This document shows, in pieces, positions 52,772 to 61,755 of a stretch of DNA of 64,000 nucleotides. The position numbers and the translations under genes were made by a program. The notes beneath the pieces are model-generated. The model did no database searches, was not told the origin of the DNA, and saw only the letters and a program-made list of their open reading frames with translations. Within the stretch, counting starts at the first letter, position 1. The number at the start of each line of letters is the position of its first letter. The DNA is taken from positions 1-64,000 of the forward strand of contig JAFDYG010000477.1 in NCBI GenBank assembly GCA_018267545.1, in the 5' to 3' direction. Source of the DNA: Bacteroidota bacterium. Lineage in GTDB: Bacteria > Bacteroidota > Bacteroidia > Chitinophagales > Chitinophagaceae.

Positions 52772-53875
52772 ATGAGATCCTACACACTGAGTCTCCTGCT
52801 TCTGCTCATCACCGCGTCCGCCCTTGCACAGCCCAGATGGAGCGCCGACAAAGCCAACGCCTGGTACAAACAATACCCCTGGCTCGTCGGCTGCAACTTC
52901 ACGCCCGCCTACGCCATCAACGAGCTCGAAATGTGGCAAGCCGACACCTTCGACACCACAGCTATCGACCATGAGCTAAAGCTCGCCCAAAGCATCGGCA
53001 TGAACATGATGCGCGTCTTCCTCCACGACCTATTGTGGAAACAAGACCCGCAAGGCTTCAAAAAACGCATCGGCCAATTCCTTGCCATCGCCGACCGGCA
53101 TCACATAAAAATCCTCTTCGTCCTCTTCGACTCCTGCTGGGACCCTTACCCCAAATCAGGGAAACAGCACGCACCCACACCCCACGTCCACAACTCCGGC
53201 TGGGTGCAAAGCCCCGGTCGCAAAGTCCTCGAAAATCTGCCGGCCAACGAACCCTACCTGGAAGGCTACGTAAAAGGCATCCTGACCGCATTCAAAGACG
53301 ACAAGCGGATCCTCGCCTGGGACCTCGTCAACGAAGCAGACAACAAAACCGGCCCCTCCTACGAAAAAGTCGAGTCTCCAAAGAAACCCGAGCTGGGCGT
53401 CACCCTGCTCAAATACACTTTCAAATGGGCAAAAGCGGCCAATCCCTCACAGCCGCTCACCGCCGCCCCCTGGCTCGGAGATTGGAGCGATACGGCGAAA
53501 ATGAAGGAAATGGACAAAGTCGCCTTCTACAACTCCGACATCATCACCTTCCACAACTATGACAAGCCGGACGACTTCGCCAAACGGGTCAAATGGACGA
53601 AGGTCTTTAACCGTCCCGTCATCTGCACCGAATACATGGCAAGACCCACCGGCAGCACCTTTCAGAATATCCTGCCGATCTGTAAAGCAAACAGGGTAGG
53701 GGCCTGCAACTGGGGACTCGTAGACGGCAAGACCCAGACAAAATACCCCTGGGACAGCTGGACGAAAAAATACACTTCCGCACCCCCGCTCTGGTTTCAC
53801 GAAATCTTCAACTCCGACGGCACTCCCTATAAAAAGGAAGAAACCGAATTCATCAGGAATATAACAGGCAGATAA
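52772..53875 (+). CDS. GH5-like (cellulase-fold) glycoside hydrolase, copy 1
   Basis: A 367-residue secreted TIM-barrel hydrolase often labelled cellulase-family or 1,4-beta-xylanase. Signal peptide to about 19 (ITASALAQ). Barrel motifs: LVGCNFTPAYAINELEMWQ, GMNMMRVFLHDLLW, ILFVLFDSCWDP, acid/base Glu188 (WDLVNEAD) and nucleophile Glu287 (CTEYMARP), then GACNWGLVDGKTQTKYPWDSW. It is a retaining clan-A enzyme by family rule. The substrate is not fixed by the sequence. It starts immediately after the SusD stop and is followed after one base by the sialidase-fold gene. A near copy lies at 55753. Confidence 0.87.
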   Translation: MRSYTLSLLLLLITASALAQPRWSADKANAWYKQYPWLVGCNFTPAYAINELEMWQADTFDTTAIDHELKLAQSIGMNMMRVFLHDLLWKQDPQGFKKRIGQFLAIADRHHIKILFVLFDSCWDPYPKSGKQHAPTPHVHNSGWVQSPGRKVLENLPANEPYLEGYVKGILTAFKDDKRILAWDLVNEADNKTGPSYEKVESPKKPELGVTLLKYTFKWAKAANPSQPLTAAPWLGDWSDTAKMKEMDKVAFYNSDIITFHNYDKPDDFAKRVKWTKVFNRPVICTEYMARPTGSTFQNILPICKANRVGACNWGLVDGKTQTKYPWDSWTKKYTSAPPLWFHEIFNSDGTPYKKEETEFIRNITGR

Positions 53876-53876
53876 A

Positions 53877-55658
53877 ATGAGGTACTTGACAATCTTCTTA
53901 ATAATGATCTCGGTCGTCGCCTGCTCCTGCAGCAAGGGCGGCGGCGGCAACGGCCCTGCTCCGATCGACACGACCGAAACCTATACGACAAAACCGCCCG
54001 TAAACGGCATTCGCATCGCCTGGGACTACAGCACGCTAAAAAAGATCGCCCCCGCCGCGGGACGTAACGCAAATTACTGCGGCTACGCCAGGATAACCGA
54101 GCTCTTCGACCATTCCCTGATCTGCGTCTACGAAGCAGACGGAAACATAGAGTGCACCAAAAGCTCCGACGCAGGCGCTTCCTGGTCCGCCCCTGTAGTC
54201 GTCGCCCCGGCCGTCAACGGCGTGTCCAGCTCCACCGCCGACCTCACCGAGCTAAAAGACCATTCCATCCTCGTGGCTTATAACCCCCGGCCTCCTTCGT
54301 CGAATACCGACCCTTCGAAGAAATTCGGTATCCGAACGATCAAAAGCTACGACGGCGGAGCCACCTGGAAGGACGATCGCCTGCTCTACGAAGCCAGCTC
54401 CAGCTTTCAGGACGGCTGTTGGGAACCAGCGCCGATCCAGCTGCCCTCCGGCGAGATTCAGGTGTTCTTCTCCAACGAAGGCGTCTACACCAGCAGCAAC
54501 GACCAGAACATCTCGATCTTCCGCTCCATGGACAACGGTCTCACCTGGGCCACCTCTCCCCAGATCGTTTCCTACCGCGCCGGTCGCCGGGATGGCATGC
54601 CCGTACCCGTGCTCCTGTCCGGAAAGAGCGAAATTGCCTTTTCGATTGAAGACAATAATATAGGAGAGTTCAAACCGTATATCATCCGCACTTCTCTTGC
54701 GGCGGGTTGGAACAACGGAGTCGTCGACGGGGCCAGCTCCAACCGAAACTACGCCCTGACCGAACAGCTCCCCTCTACCACCTACGCAGGCGCACCCTAC
54801 CTTCGTCAATTGAAGTCTTCCGAAACCATCCTTTCCTATCAAAGCACCGAAGGACGTTCCAGCAACAACCTGAACAACTCCCGGATGATCGTAGCCATCG
54901 GCGACGACGGCGCCCGCAATTTCGACCGCCGCTCAGAACCCTTCGCCATCACCGACGGCCGCTCAGGTCTTTGGAACTCCCTCTCCGTTCTCGGCGACGG
55001 CTCGGTCATTGCCATCACCAGCACCAATAGCTATGCTTCGGGCAAGACGGAAGTATGGATGATCAAAGGCTATGTCATACCCGAAATCAAACCGGCGTCC
55101 GCAGAAAACATCACCATCGACGGCAATCTCTCCGAACCGTCCTGGCAAGGCTCTTTCCCCATATTCGTCGGAAGCAAAAGCACCGCGCAGACGAGAATGG
55201 CGTTCTCCTACGACGCCCAGAATCTCTATATCGCGGCGAAGACAAAGGACGACGACATCTTCACAAACGCCGCAAACCCCGAAACAGGCGACGCCGTCTT
55301 TATCTCCACCGACGCCAAAAACATCTCCTCCGAAAGCCCCACAAAGGGTATCTATAATTTCATCATCTCCGCTGACGGCCGCCTCTCCATAAAAGAAGGT
55401 TCCAAAGGCGCATGGACCAGCTATACCGGCGACGCCTCCCAGGTCCGCAAATCCGCAGCCCGCGTTACCGGTGGCTACAACATCGAAGCCGCCATCCCCT
55501 GGAGCCTGATCGGAGGCAAGCCCGCCGCCGGCCAGCGCATCGGAATCGACGCCGGTCTCATCAACTACGGAAGCTCCGGCGCACAGGTCAGCAGAGAGGT
55601 AGTTACCAACAATATCGAAGCCCAGCCCTATACCTGGTGCCCCTTATTTCTGCAATAA
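53877..55658 (+). CDS. Sialidase-fold lipoprotein with CBM9-like domain (GH33/GH93-type)
   Basis: A 593-residue lipoprotein (signal MISVVACSC). Residues about 45-390 form a six-bladed sialidase-type propeller with Asp-box repeats SSDAGASW, SYDGGATW and SMDNGLTW. Residues about 400-593 match a CBM9-like carbohydrate-binding domain (ITIDGNLSEPSWQG, FSYDAQNLYIAAKTKDDD, GGYNIEAAIPWSLIG). Sialidase-fold enzymes include GH33 sialidases and GH93 exo-arabinanases; DGCWEPAPIQLPSGEIQVFFS recalls GH93 more than GH33, and I do not see a clear GH33 arginine triad, but the family remains open. It is placed between two near-identical GH5-like genes in the second SusCD operon, one base after copy 1. Confidence 0.78.
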   Translation: MRYLTIFLIMISVVACSCSKGGGGNGPAPIDTTETYTTKPPVNGIRIAWDYSTLKKIAPAAGRNANYCGYARITELFDHSLICVYEADGNIECTKSSDAGASWSAPVVVAPAVNGVSSSTADLTELKDHSILVAYNPRPPSSNTDPSKKFGIRTIKSYDGGATWKDDRLLYEASSSFQDGCWEPAPIQLPSGEIQVFFSNEGVYTSSNDQNISIFRSMDNGLTWATSPQIVSYRAGRRDGMPVPVLLSGKSEIAFSIEDNNIGEFKPYIIRTSLAAGWNNGVVDGASSNRNYALTEQLPSTTYAGAPYLRQLKSSETILSYQSTEGRSSNNLNNSRMIVAIGDDGARNFDRRSEPFAITDGRSGLWNSLSVLGDGSVIAITSTNSYASGKTEVWMIKGYVIPEIKPASAENITIDGNLSEPSWQGSFPIFVGSKSTAQTRMAFSYDAQNLYIAAKTKDDDIFTNAANPETGDAVFISTDAKNISSESPTKGIYNFIISADGRLSIKEGSKGAWTSYTGDASQVRKSAARVTGGYNIEAAIPWSLIGGKPAAGQRIGIDAGLINYGSSGAQVSREVVTNNIEAQPYTWCPLFLQ

Positions 55659-55719
55659 ATTCCTTACCCGGCCCCCACGCCTGGCGCCCAAAAATTGCTT
55701 CTCTTTTTCGGGATAAATC

Positions 55720-55736
55720 CCTATATTTAATATAGG
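55720..55736. promoter_or_regulatory. AT-rich palindrome upstream of GH5-like copy 2
   Basis: CCTATA-TTTAA-TATAGG is a perfect 6-bp inverted repeat 17 bases before the ATG of copy 2. TTG at 55695-55697 and TATATTTA within the palindrome could be promoter elements, which would give this gene its own start inside the operon. Confidence 0.4.
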
Positions 55737-55752
55737 AACCCCGACTAATCGC

Positions 55753-56859
55753 ATGATGAAACACACCACCCTAAGCCTACTGCTATTTGTAGCAGCCGTA
55801 ACCTGTTTTGCCCAACCCCGCTGGCCTACTGAAAAAGCCAACGCCTGGTATAAACAATACCGCTGGCTCGTCGGCAGCAACTTCACCCCCTCATACGCGA
55901 TCAACGAACTTGAAATGTGGCAGGCCGACACCTTCGACCCCACCGCTATCGACCGTGAGCTAAAACTTGCCCAGGACATCGGCATGAACATGATGCGTGT
56001 CTTCCTCCACGACCTGCTGTGGAAACAAGACCCGCAAGGCTTTAAAAAACGAATCGACCAATTCCTCGCCATCGCCGACCGGCATCATATCAAAATACTA
56101 TTTGTCCTCTTCGACTCCTGCTGGGACCCCGATCCCAAATCAGGGAAACAGCACGCCCCCGTTCCCCACGTCCATAACTCCGGCTGGGTGCAAAGCCCCG
56201 GTCGCAATGTCCTCGAAAATCTGCCGGCCAGCCAGCAATACCTGGAAGGCTACGTAAAAGGCATCTTAACCGCATTCAAAGACGACAAGCGTATCCTCGC
56301 CTGGGACCTCGTCAACGAAGCCGACAACTCCAACCACACCGCCTACGGAAAAGTAGAGCCCGCCCATAAAGCCGGGCTCGGCGTCACCCTGCTCAAATAC
56401 ACTTTCAAATGGGCAAAGGCCGCCAACCCTTCCCAACCCCTCACCGCCGCTCCCTGGCAGGGCGACTGGAGCGATACCGCAAAAATGAAAGAAATGGACA
56501 AGCTCTGTTTCTATAACTCCGACATCATCACCTTTCATAATTATGACAAGGCCGAAGATTTCGCAAAACGGGTCAAATGGACCCGGGTTTTCAACCGCCC
56601 CGTCATCTGCAGCGAATACATGGCAAGACCCACCGGTAGCACCTTCCAGAATATCCTGCCGATCTGTAAAGCCAATAATGTAGGCGCCTGCAACTGGGGG
56701 CTCGTAGACGGCAAGACCCAGACTAAATATCCCTGGGACAGCTGGACGAAAAAATACACCGCAGCGCCGCCGCTATGGTTTCACGAAGTATTCAATACCG
56801 ACGGCACACCATATAAGAAAGAAGAAACAGAATTTATAAAGAGTATCACCAGCAAGTAA
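55753..56859 (+). CDS. GH5-like (cellulase-fold) glycoside hydrolase, copy 2
   Basis: A 368-residue paralogue of the enzyme at 52772, about 85% identical by eye over its length, with the same catalytic residues (Glu189 in WDLVNEAD, Glu288 in CSEYMARP). Signal peptide ends VTCFAQ. Differences concentrate around residues 190-205 (SNHTAYGKVEPAHKAG against KTGPSYEKVESPKKPE in copy 1), beside the acid/base, so substrate preference may differ. A 94-base gap with a palindrome separates it from the sialidase-fold gene, unlike the tight spacing before. Two start codons in tandem (55753, 55756) cannot be distinguished. Confidence 0.87.
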   Translation: MMKHTTLSLLLFVAAVTCFAQPRWPTEKANAWYKQYRWLVGSNFTPSYAINELEMWQADTFDPTAIDRELKLAQDIGMNMMRVFLHDLLWKQDPQGFKKRIDQFLAIADRHHIKILFVLFDSCWDPDPKSGKQHAPVPHVHNSGWVQSPGRNVLENLPASQQYLEGYVKGILTAFKDDKRILAWDLVNEADNSNHTAYGKVEPAHKAGLGVTLLKYTFKWAKAANPSQPLTAAPWQGDWSDTAKMKEMDKLCFYNSDIITFHNYDKAEDFAKRVKWTRVFNRPVICSEYMARPTGSTFQNILPICKANNVGACNWGLVDGKTQTKYPWDSWTKKYTAAPPLWFHEVFNTDGTPYKKEETEFIKSITSK

Positions 56860-57046
56860 GCTTAACCGAGGGTTAACAGGAATTTGTCGGACATCTCATA
56901 TTTAATAACCAAATTTGCATCACCGAGTATTCACTACCACAGACAGGCCCTATTATCAGCACAGCTAAGCCAACAGAAGACTACTACACACAGCCCGACA
57001 CGACGCAAGAATATCACGGTATAGCGTTTCAACAAGCTAACCCAAT

Positions 57047-57934
57047 ATGTACTTTTCGACCCAAACAGTCCGCACGTACCTCTCCGTCCGCTCGTGCCCC
57101 CCCGTCCGCTCGTGCCCCTATGGCGTAAAAACAGTACTGTTGATCATAGGCCTGTATCTTTTCTGTCTCCAAACTAGGGCACAGATAGTCTCTCTCCCCC
57201 ATGCCTACGCGCATAACGACTACTGGCACAAACGCCCCCTGCTGGACGCACTGGACAATGGCTTCACACACGTAGAAGCCGACGTCTACCTCCGCCGATC
57301 CAGACTGGTCGTCTCTCATAACCCCCCTATCTTTAAAAGAAAACATACCCTGGAAGAACTCTACTTCCGCCCCCTGCTGCAGCTCTTCACACAAAACCAG
57401 GACCACCAGGCATCCCTCGATACCGTCGTCCTGATGATCGACGTCAAATCGAAAGGCGGCCGCGCAATTCGAGCCCTGAACAAACTCCTCGACAGATATA
57501 AATCGGTCCTCTCGAGCTGCGAGGACGGCAACGTCACCATCCGCAACCTGACCCTCGTCATCACCGGCCACCGGCCGCCAGCCTTGTTAGGCTCCGACGG
57601 CCCCCGATACCTCTTCGTCGACGCCGACCTCAAAAATATCAATAACCAGGAACGCCCCGACCTCTACTTCACCGCCAGCTGCAGATACTCCCGCCTCCTC
57701 CACTGGAAAGGCAAAGGTGAAATCGCACCCGGCGAACAGCAACACCTGACCGATCTCATAAAACGCGCCCACTCCATCGGCGCAAAAGTTCGCCTCTACG
57801 GCTCCCCCGACAAGACCGCCGTCTGGAACTTCCTCATGAACTGCGGCGTCGACCTCATCAACACCGACAAGCTCGTCGCCCTCCGAAACTATTTCGTTCA
57901 CGAAGCCCCCGTCATACCCACTTCCAGCAACTAA
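57047..57934 (+). CDS. PI-PLC/GDPD-like phosphodiesterase family protein
   Basis: A 295-residue protein of the phosphatidylinositol-specific phospholipase C / glycerophosphodiester phosphodiesterase superfamily. The barrel begins with SLPHAYAHNDYWHKRPLLDAL and GFTHVEADVYL, giving the catalytic His-Asn and Glu-Asp, with SHNPP as the second catalytic His. The barrel ends DLINTDKL. It is probably exported: a hydrophobic segment (TVLLIIGLYLFCLQTRAQ) lies at about 28-45, but it is preceded by an unusual 27-residue leader with the repeat VRSCP. No in-frame ATG lies nearer to the hydrophobic part, so ATG 57047 is kept. The real substrate in Bacteroidota is unknown. Confidence 0.78.
   Translation: MYFSTQTVRTYLSVRSCPPVRSCPYGVKTVLLIIGLYLFCLQTRAQIVSLPHAYAHNDYWHKRPLLDALDNGFTHVEADVYLRRSRLVVSHNPPIFKRKHTLEELYFRPLLQLFTQNQDHQASLDTVVLMIDVKSKGGRAIRALNKLLDRYKSVLSSCEDGNVTIRNLTLVITGHRPPALLGSDGPRYLFVDADLKNINNQERPDLYFTASCRYSRLLHWKGKGEIAPGEQQHLTDLIKRAHSIGAKVRLYGSPDKTAVWNFLMNCGVDLINTDKLVALRNYFVHEAPVIPTSSN
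57084..57118 (+). repeat. 17-bp direct repeat in the leader of the PI-PLC-like gene
   Basis: CCGTCCGCTCGTGCCCC occurs at 57084-57100 and again at 57102-57118. It encodes the duplicated VRSCP just before the signal-peptide hydrophobic core. Confidence 0.85.
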
Positions 57935-58068
57935 AGAATTCCCTAATCCCCCGCAATAAGAATCTCCCCAATCCCCTCAAAATAAATCCCCCGCCCCACA
58001 ATAAGGGTTTAACACTTCCATTATTAAAAATAGTGTATCTTGACAGACACTAAAACCCTAACTCTCGT

Positions 58069-58488
58069 ATGTCAACGAAACCTTCTGCCGCCTTCGTCGG
58101 CGCATCCTGGATTGCTCTCGGTGCTGGAATGCTCGGCTACCTCATCGGCCTCTGGCGCGCCGAAATGCAGCTAAACGAAAAAGGCTACTACTTCACCATC
58201 CTCATGTTCGGCCTGTTCGCCGTCGTCTCCCTTCAAAAAAGCGTAAGAGACCGCCTCGAAGGCCTCCCCGTGACCGATCTGTACTACGGCATCTGCTGGT
58301 TCGCCACCATCCTCTCCATCGTCCTGCTGACGATCGGTCTCTGGAACGCCACCATCCTGCCCAGTGAAAAAGGATTCTACGCCTTCGCCTTTTTATTGGC
58401 TATCTTTGGCGCCGTCGCGGTCCAAAAAAATACCCGCGACGCCCTGCAAGCAAGCAAAGACGGCCCAGAGAAAAAAAATCCTTCTTAA
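58069..58488 (+). CDS. YiaA/YiaB-like inner-membrane protein
   Basis: A 139-residue membrane protein built from two copies of the yiaA/B two-helix unit. The first is [21 protein letters not shown] followed by [25 protein letters not shown]; the second is [18 protein letters not shown] followed by [25 protein letters not shown]. The repeated pattern (Trp, then EKG-F/Y-Y, then QK-x-RD) is characteristic. Four membrane helices are expected. No biochemical function is known. The YcaQ-like gene starts four bases after the stop. Confidence 0.88.
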   Translation: MSTKPSAAFVGASWIALGAGMLGYLIGLWRAEMQLNEKGYYFTILMFGLFAVVSLQKSVRDRLEGLPVTDLYYGICWFATILSIVLLTIGLWNATILPSEKGFYAFAFLLAIFGAVAVQKNTRDALQASKDGPEKKNPS

Positions 58489-58492
58489 TGCG

Positions 58493-59680
58493 ATGAAGCC
58501 AATCACCCTTACCGAATCCCAAGCGCGCAAAATCATCATCCACGCCGCCGGCCTGGCCAAGCGGGCGCAATTCGGTAAGGGCCCCGAAGCCGTCTTCAAG
58601 CTCATCGACCACCTCGGCTTCATCCAGATCGACACCAACTACGTCGTCGAACGTGCCCACCACCACGCCATCGCCTCCCGCGTCCCCGACTACGACCCCG
58701 ACTGGCTCGACCAGCTCCAAACCGACGACCGCATCTTCGAATACCTTACCTATGCCTCCGGCTACATGCCGATGCACGACTACCGCTTTACCCTTCCGAT
58801 AAAAGAATCCTTCCTGACCCAACGAAGCGACCTACCCCAGCAGGAACTAAACATCATGAACCGCGTGCTCGACAGAGTCATGCGCGACGGTCCCCAAATG
58901 GCCCGCGACTTCGAAAACGATAGGGTAGAAGCCAGCACCGGCTGGTGGGACTGGCGCCCCTCCAAGCTCGCCCTCGAACGCCTCTACTTCGACGGAAGGC
59001 TCATGACCACCCACCGCAAAGACTTCCAAAAGATTTTCGACCTGCCCGTCAACTGCATCCCCTCCGACACCGACACGACCATTCCCTCCGACGAGGAATT
59101 CGCCCGGCACAACATCCGCCGCACCCTCCAGGCTCACGGCATCGCCTATGAAAAGGAAATCAGCTGGCGCACCCGCTTTCTCAAAACACAGATAAAATCC
59201 CAGCTCACGCAGCTCATCAGTGAAGGCGAAGTCTGCGAAGTATCCATAGAGGGCAAGAAGACCGCCCCCCTCTACATGCTCTCCAGCTATAAGAATAAAA
59301 AGATCAATCTGTCCGGCGACGCATTCATCCTCTCCCCATTCGACACGATCAACGTCTTCCGCCACCGCCTGCGTGACTTCTTCGACTTCGACTACCAGGT
59401 CGAGTGTTTTGTCCCCGCGCCCAAACGCAAATACGGCTACTTCTCGCTCCCCATCCTCATCGGCGACACCTTCGTCGCCCGCATGGACGCCAAAGCCGAC
59501 CGCAAGCAACGAATCCTCAACGTCCTCAACCTCCACTTCGAGTCCCCAAAGAAATTCCCCAAGTCCGACGCCCCCAAGCTCCGCGACACCCTCGCCGCCT
59601 TTGCAAAATTCAACCGCTGCACAGACATCACCATCAAAAAAACAAACAACAAAACGCTATCCCGTACACTTATAAACTAA
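58493..59680 (+). CDS. YcaQ-like DNA glycosylase (winged-helix, HTH_42)
   Basis: A 395-residue cytoplasmic protein of the HTH_42/YcaQ family, whose characterised members unhook interstrand DNA crosslinks and bulky alkylated bases. Seen here: ITLTESQARKIIIHAAGL at the N-terminus, LIDHLGFIQIDTNYVVERAHHH (family marker: the strand leading to Q-x-D and HHH), YLTYASGYMPMHDYRF, GWWDWRPSKLALERLYFDGRL, and a C-terminal FDYQVECFVPAPKRKYGYFSLPIL block. I chose ATG 58493; a longer open frame to 58364 runs through the YiaA gene. Its end overlaps the convergent histidine kinase gene by 11 bases. Confidence 0.88.
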   Translation: MKPITLTESQARKIIIHAAGLAKRAQFGKGPEAVFKLIDHLGFIQIDTNYVVERAHHHAIASRVPDYDPDWLDQLQTDDRIFEYLTYASGYMPMHDYRFTLPIKESFLTQRSDLPQQELNIMNRVLDRVMRDGPQMARDFENDRVEASTGWWDWRPSKLALERLYFDGRLMTTHRKDFQKIFDLPVNCIPSDTDTTIPSDEEFARHNIRRTLQAHGIAYEKEISWRTRFLKTQIKSQLTQLISEGEVCEVSIEGKKTAPLYMLSSYKNKKINLSGDAFILSPFDTINVFRHRLRDFFDFDYQVECFVPAPKRKYGYFSLPILIGDTFVARMDAKADRKQRILNVLNLHFESPKKFPKSDAPKLRDTLAAFAKFNRCTDITIKKTNNKTLSRTLIN

Positions 59681-61610
59681 TTTCTATCAACACCGACGTC
59701 CCCTTCCCATCCCCCGACCGCACATCCATCTTCCCCTTCAAAAACTCCACCCTATTCTGAATGTTATTCAGTCCAATCCCCTTCGGCTGCCCCAAAACCG
59801 CCGTATCGAACCCCTTCCCATCATCCTCCACCGTCACCGACAGATGATCCCCCGCCTTCGCTACCTGCACAATCGCCGTCTTCGCCCCCGCATGCTTGAT
59901 CGTATTATTGATTAATTCCTGCACAATCCGATAAATAGTAATCGCCGTCGTCTGATCTACGCCACCCCCCTCTAAGCCAAACGACTGATAATTCACCTGC
60001 AGCACCCCCGTCTGATTGATCTCCCCACAAAAATCCCTCAACGCACTATCCAGTCCAAACTTCACCAGATTCTCCGGCATCATATTATGCGCCACCCTCC
60101 GCATCTCCTTTATCGAACTATCCAGCATATCCAGGCTCCGGTCAAAAGCCTGCGCATTATCCGGCGTCATCACCAGATTCCCCTTCACCGTATTCAGCGA
60201 ATACTTTATCCCCGACAACATCCCCCCCAATCCATCGTGCAGGTCTTGCGCCAACCGAATCCTCTCCTGCTCCTCACCCTTCAGCACCGACTCCGTAGCC
60301 GTCAGCTGCTTCTCCGTCTCCAGCTCGCTGATCCGCTGCCGCTGCAGCACCTGCCGCTGCTTATACGTACGGAAAATCAATAGCGAAATAACCAGGATAA
60401 CCACCACGCTCGCAACCAGGGCGTAATTGACAATATCCTTTTTCTGAAGCAGCGCCTTCTGAGCCTTGATCTCCGCCTCTTTCTTCTCCGTCTCATACCG
60501 CGTCGCCATCTCCGAGAGATACTTCTTGTTCTCCACCGATGCGGACGAATCTTTTAGCACTTGAAACTTCCCGTAATATTCGAGCGCCAGCTTGTATTTC
60601 CCCCATTCCTCATAAAGCCGCGTATAATAATCGAGCAGATTCTTTCGCTGGACCTGCTCCGTCCCAATCTCCGCCTCCGTCGATTGCAGCTCTTTTTCAG
60701 CCTCCGCAAACTTCTTCTGCCGGGCCAAAACCCTCGACAATTGCAACCTCGACTGAATGACGCTATAATGGTCCTTACCCCGCTCGGCAAGCGCCAGACT
60801 CCGCGAAAAGTCAGCCCTGGCCTTGTCCAGCTCATTCGTATTCATATACAGAAGACCCGAAACGAGGTGATAACCGATCAGCTCCCGCGGAGAATAAGCC
60901 GAATCGTAATAGCTGAGCGCGCTATCCCTTTCCACTACCGCCTTTTTGATATCGCTTTCCTTCATCGCGCTATGTCCATAGGCCTTGATCAACCACCCGA
61001 GAAAGAATCCCTCCCTGCCGCCCCATTCCTTGGCTATCGCAAGCGTCTTATCCCCGCACTCCACCTGCTTCTCCGGCTCATCCATGTCTTTGTATATATT
61101 GTTCAGGTTGTAATAGCTGTGGATGACCATCAAATACATCTTCAATTTCTCGAAGCCCGCAATAGAAAGTATCGTATACTCGATCGCCTTCTTGAAGTCA
61201 TTCCCATACCGGTAATTGACGGACAATACCTGGTAGACCTTGGGCATCATCGAATCGCTCTTCGGAGTCTTCAGCCCATCTAAAATGGACACAACGCTGT
61301 CCAGCACCTTGACCGCTCCCCCATAGTCGCCCAGCGACGTAATAAGAAAGGACTTGTTCTGCAAAACAACAGCACCCTCGTAGGCCAGCTTATTCCTTTT
61401 TGTAAACTCGAACGCCTCCTCATACAAACGCGCCGACTTTTTCGCGTCGACGATCTCATAATACATCGCCAGGTCCTTCATCTTGATAGCCCTGTCATGC
61501 AATGACAGGTTACCTTGTAGTATTTTTTCGACGCTGTCCGCTTTCTGCTGCTGAGCCGCAACACCCAGCGCCAGAACCGCCAGAAGGAGAGATAGTAAGG
61601 GTTTTCTCAT
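59670..61610 (-). CDS. TPR-containing sensor histidine kinase (HisKA_3/LytS-NarX type)
   Basis: A 646-residue kinase. Signal peptide (LLLAVLALGVAAQ), a periplasmic array of TPR-like helices (about 25-370, e.g. FLGWLIKAYGHSAM, LDKARADFSRSLALAE), one membrane helix about 390-413 (VASVVVILVISLLIF), a short coiled coil, then HisKA_3 with His458 (RLAQDLHDGLGG) and an ATPase domain (VQELINNTIKHAGA, DDGKGFD, GIGLNNIQNRVEFL). Kinases of this class normally pair with a LuxR/NarL-type response regulator; none is found within this window on either side. ATG 61610 is chosen because the frame upstream of it runs through a divergent gene and codes for an implausible Cys/Phe-rich stretch. Confidence 0.9.
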   Translation of the reverse strand: MRKPLLSLLLAVLALGVAAQQQKADSVEKILQGNLSLHDRAIKMKDLAMYYEIVDAKKSARLYEEAFEFTKRNKLAYEGAVVLQNKSFLITSLGDYGGAVKVLDSVVSILDGLKTPKSDSMMPKVYQVLSVNYRYGNDFKKAIEYTILSIAGFEKLKMYLMVIHSYYNLNNIYKDMDEPEKQVECGDKTLAIAKEWGGREGFFLGWLIKAYGHSAMKESDIKKAVVERDSALSYYDSAYSPRELIGYHLVSGLLYMNTNELDKARADFSRSLALAERGKDHYSVIQSRLQLSRVLARQKKFAEAEKELQSTEAEIGTEQVQRKNLLDYYTRLYEEWGKYKLALEYYGKFQVLKDSSASVENKKYLSEMATRYETEKKEAEIKAQKALLQKKDIVNYALVASVVVILVISLLIFRTYKQRQVLQRQRISELETEKQLTATESVLKGEEQERIRLAQDLHDGLGGMLSGIKYSLNTVKGNLVMTPDNAQAFDRSLDMLDSSIKEMRRVAHNMMPENLVKFGLDSALRDFCGEINQTGVLQVNYQSFGLEGGGVDQTTAITIYRIVQELINNTIKHAGAKTAIVQVAKAGDHLSVTVEDDGKGFDTAVLGQPKGIGLNNIQNRVEFLKGKMDVRSGDGKGTSVLIEISL

Positions 61611-61674
61611 ATGCCCAAAATACCCCCCTTTTCGCAATATTCTTCTCCCACGCCCAAAAACCTGCGCCTCCATT

Positions 61675-61698
61675 CTAAAAATCCTCTTTTTAGAGGAT
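61675..61698. promoter_or_regulatory. Mutually exclusive hairpins in a divergent intergenic region
   Basis: CTAAAAA (61675-61681) can pair with TTTTTAG (61687-61693), while ATCCTC (61681-61686) can pair with GAGGAT (61693-61698). The two stems overlap, so only one can form at a time. They lie between the kinase start and the small secreted protein start. Confidence 0.4.
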
Positions 61699-61755
61699 AC
61701 CGCAGACCCGCCCACTTTTACATATTTGTACTCAACTAAACAAACCCTACAACAT

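Noticed and set aside
53877..55658. Calling this a GH33 sialidase
   Set aside because: The Asp boxes show only the fold. I could not find a convincing arginine triad, so the family is left open.
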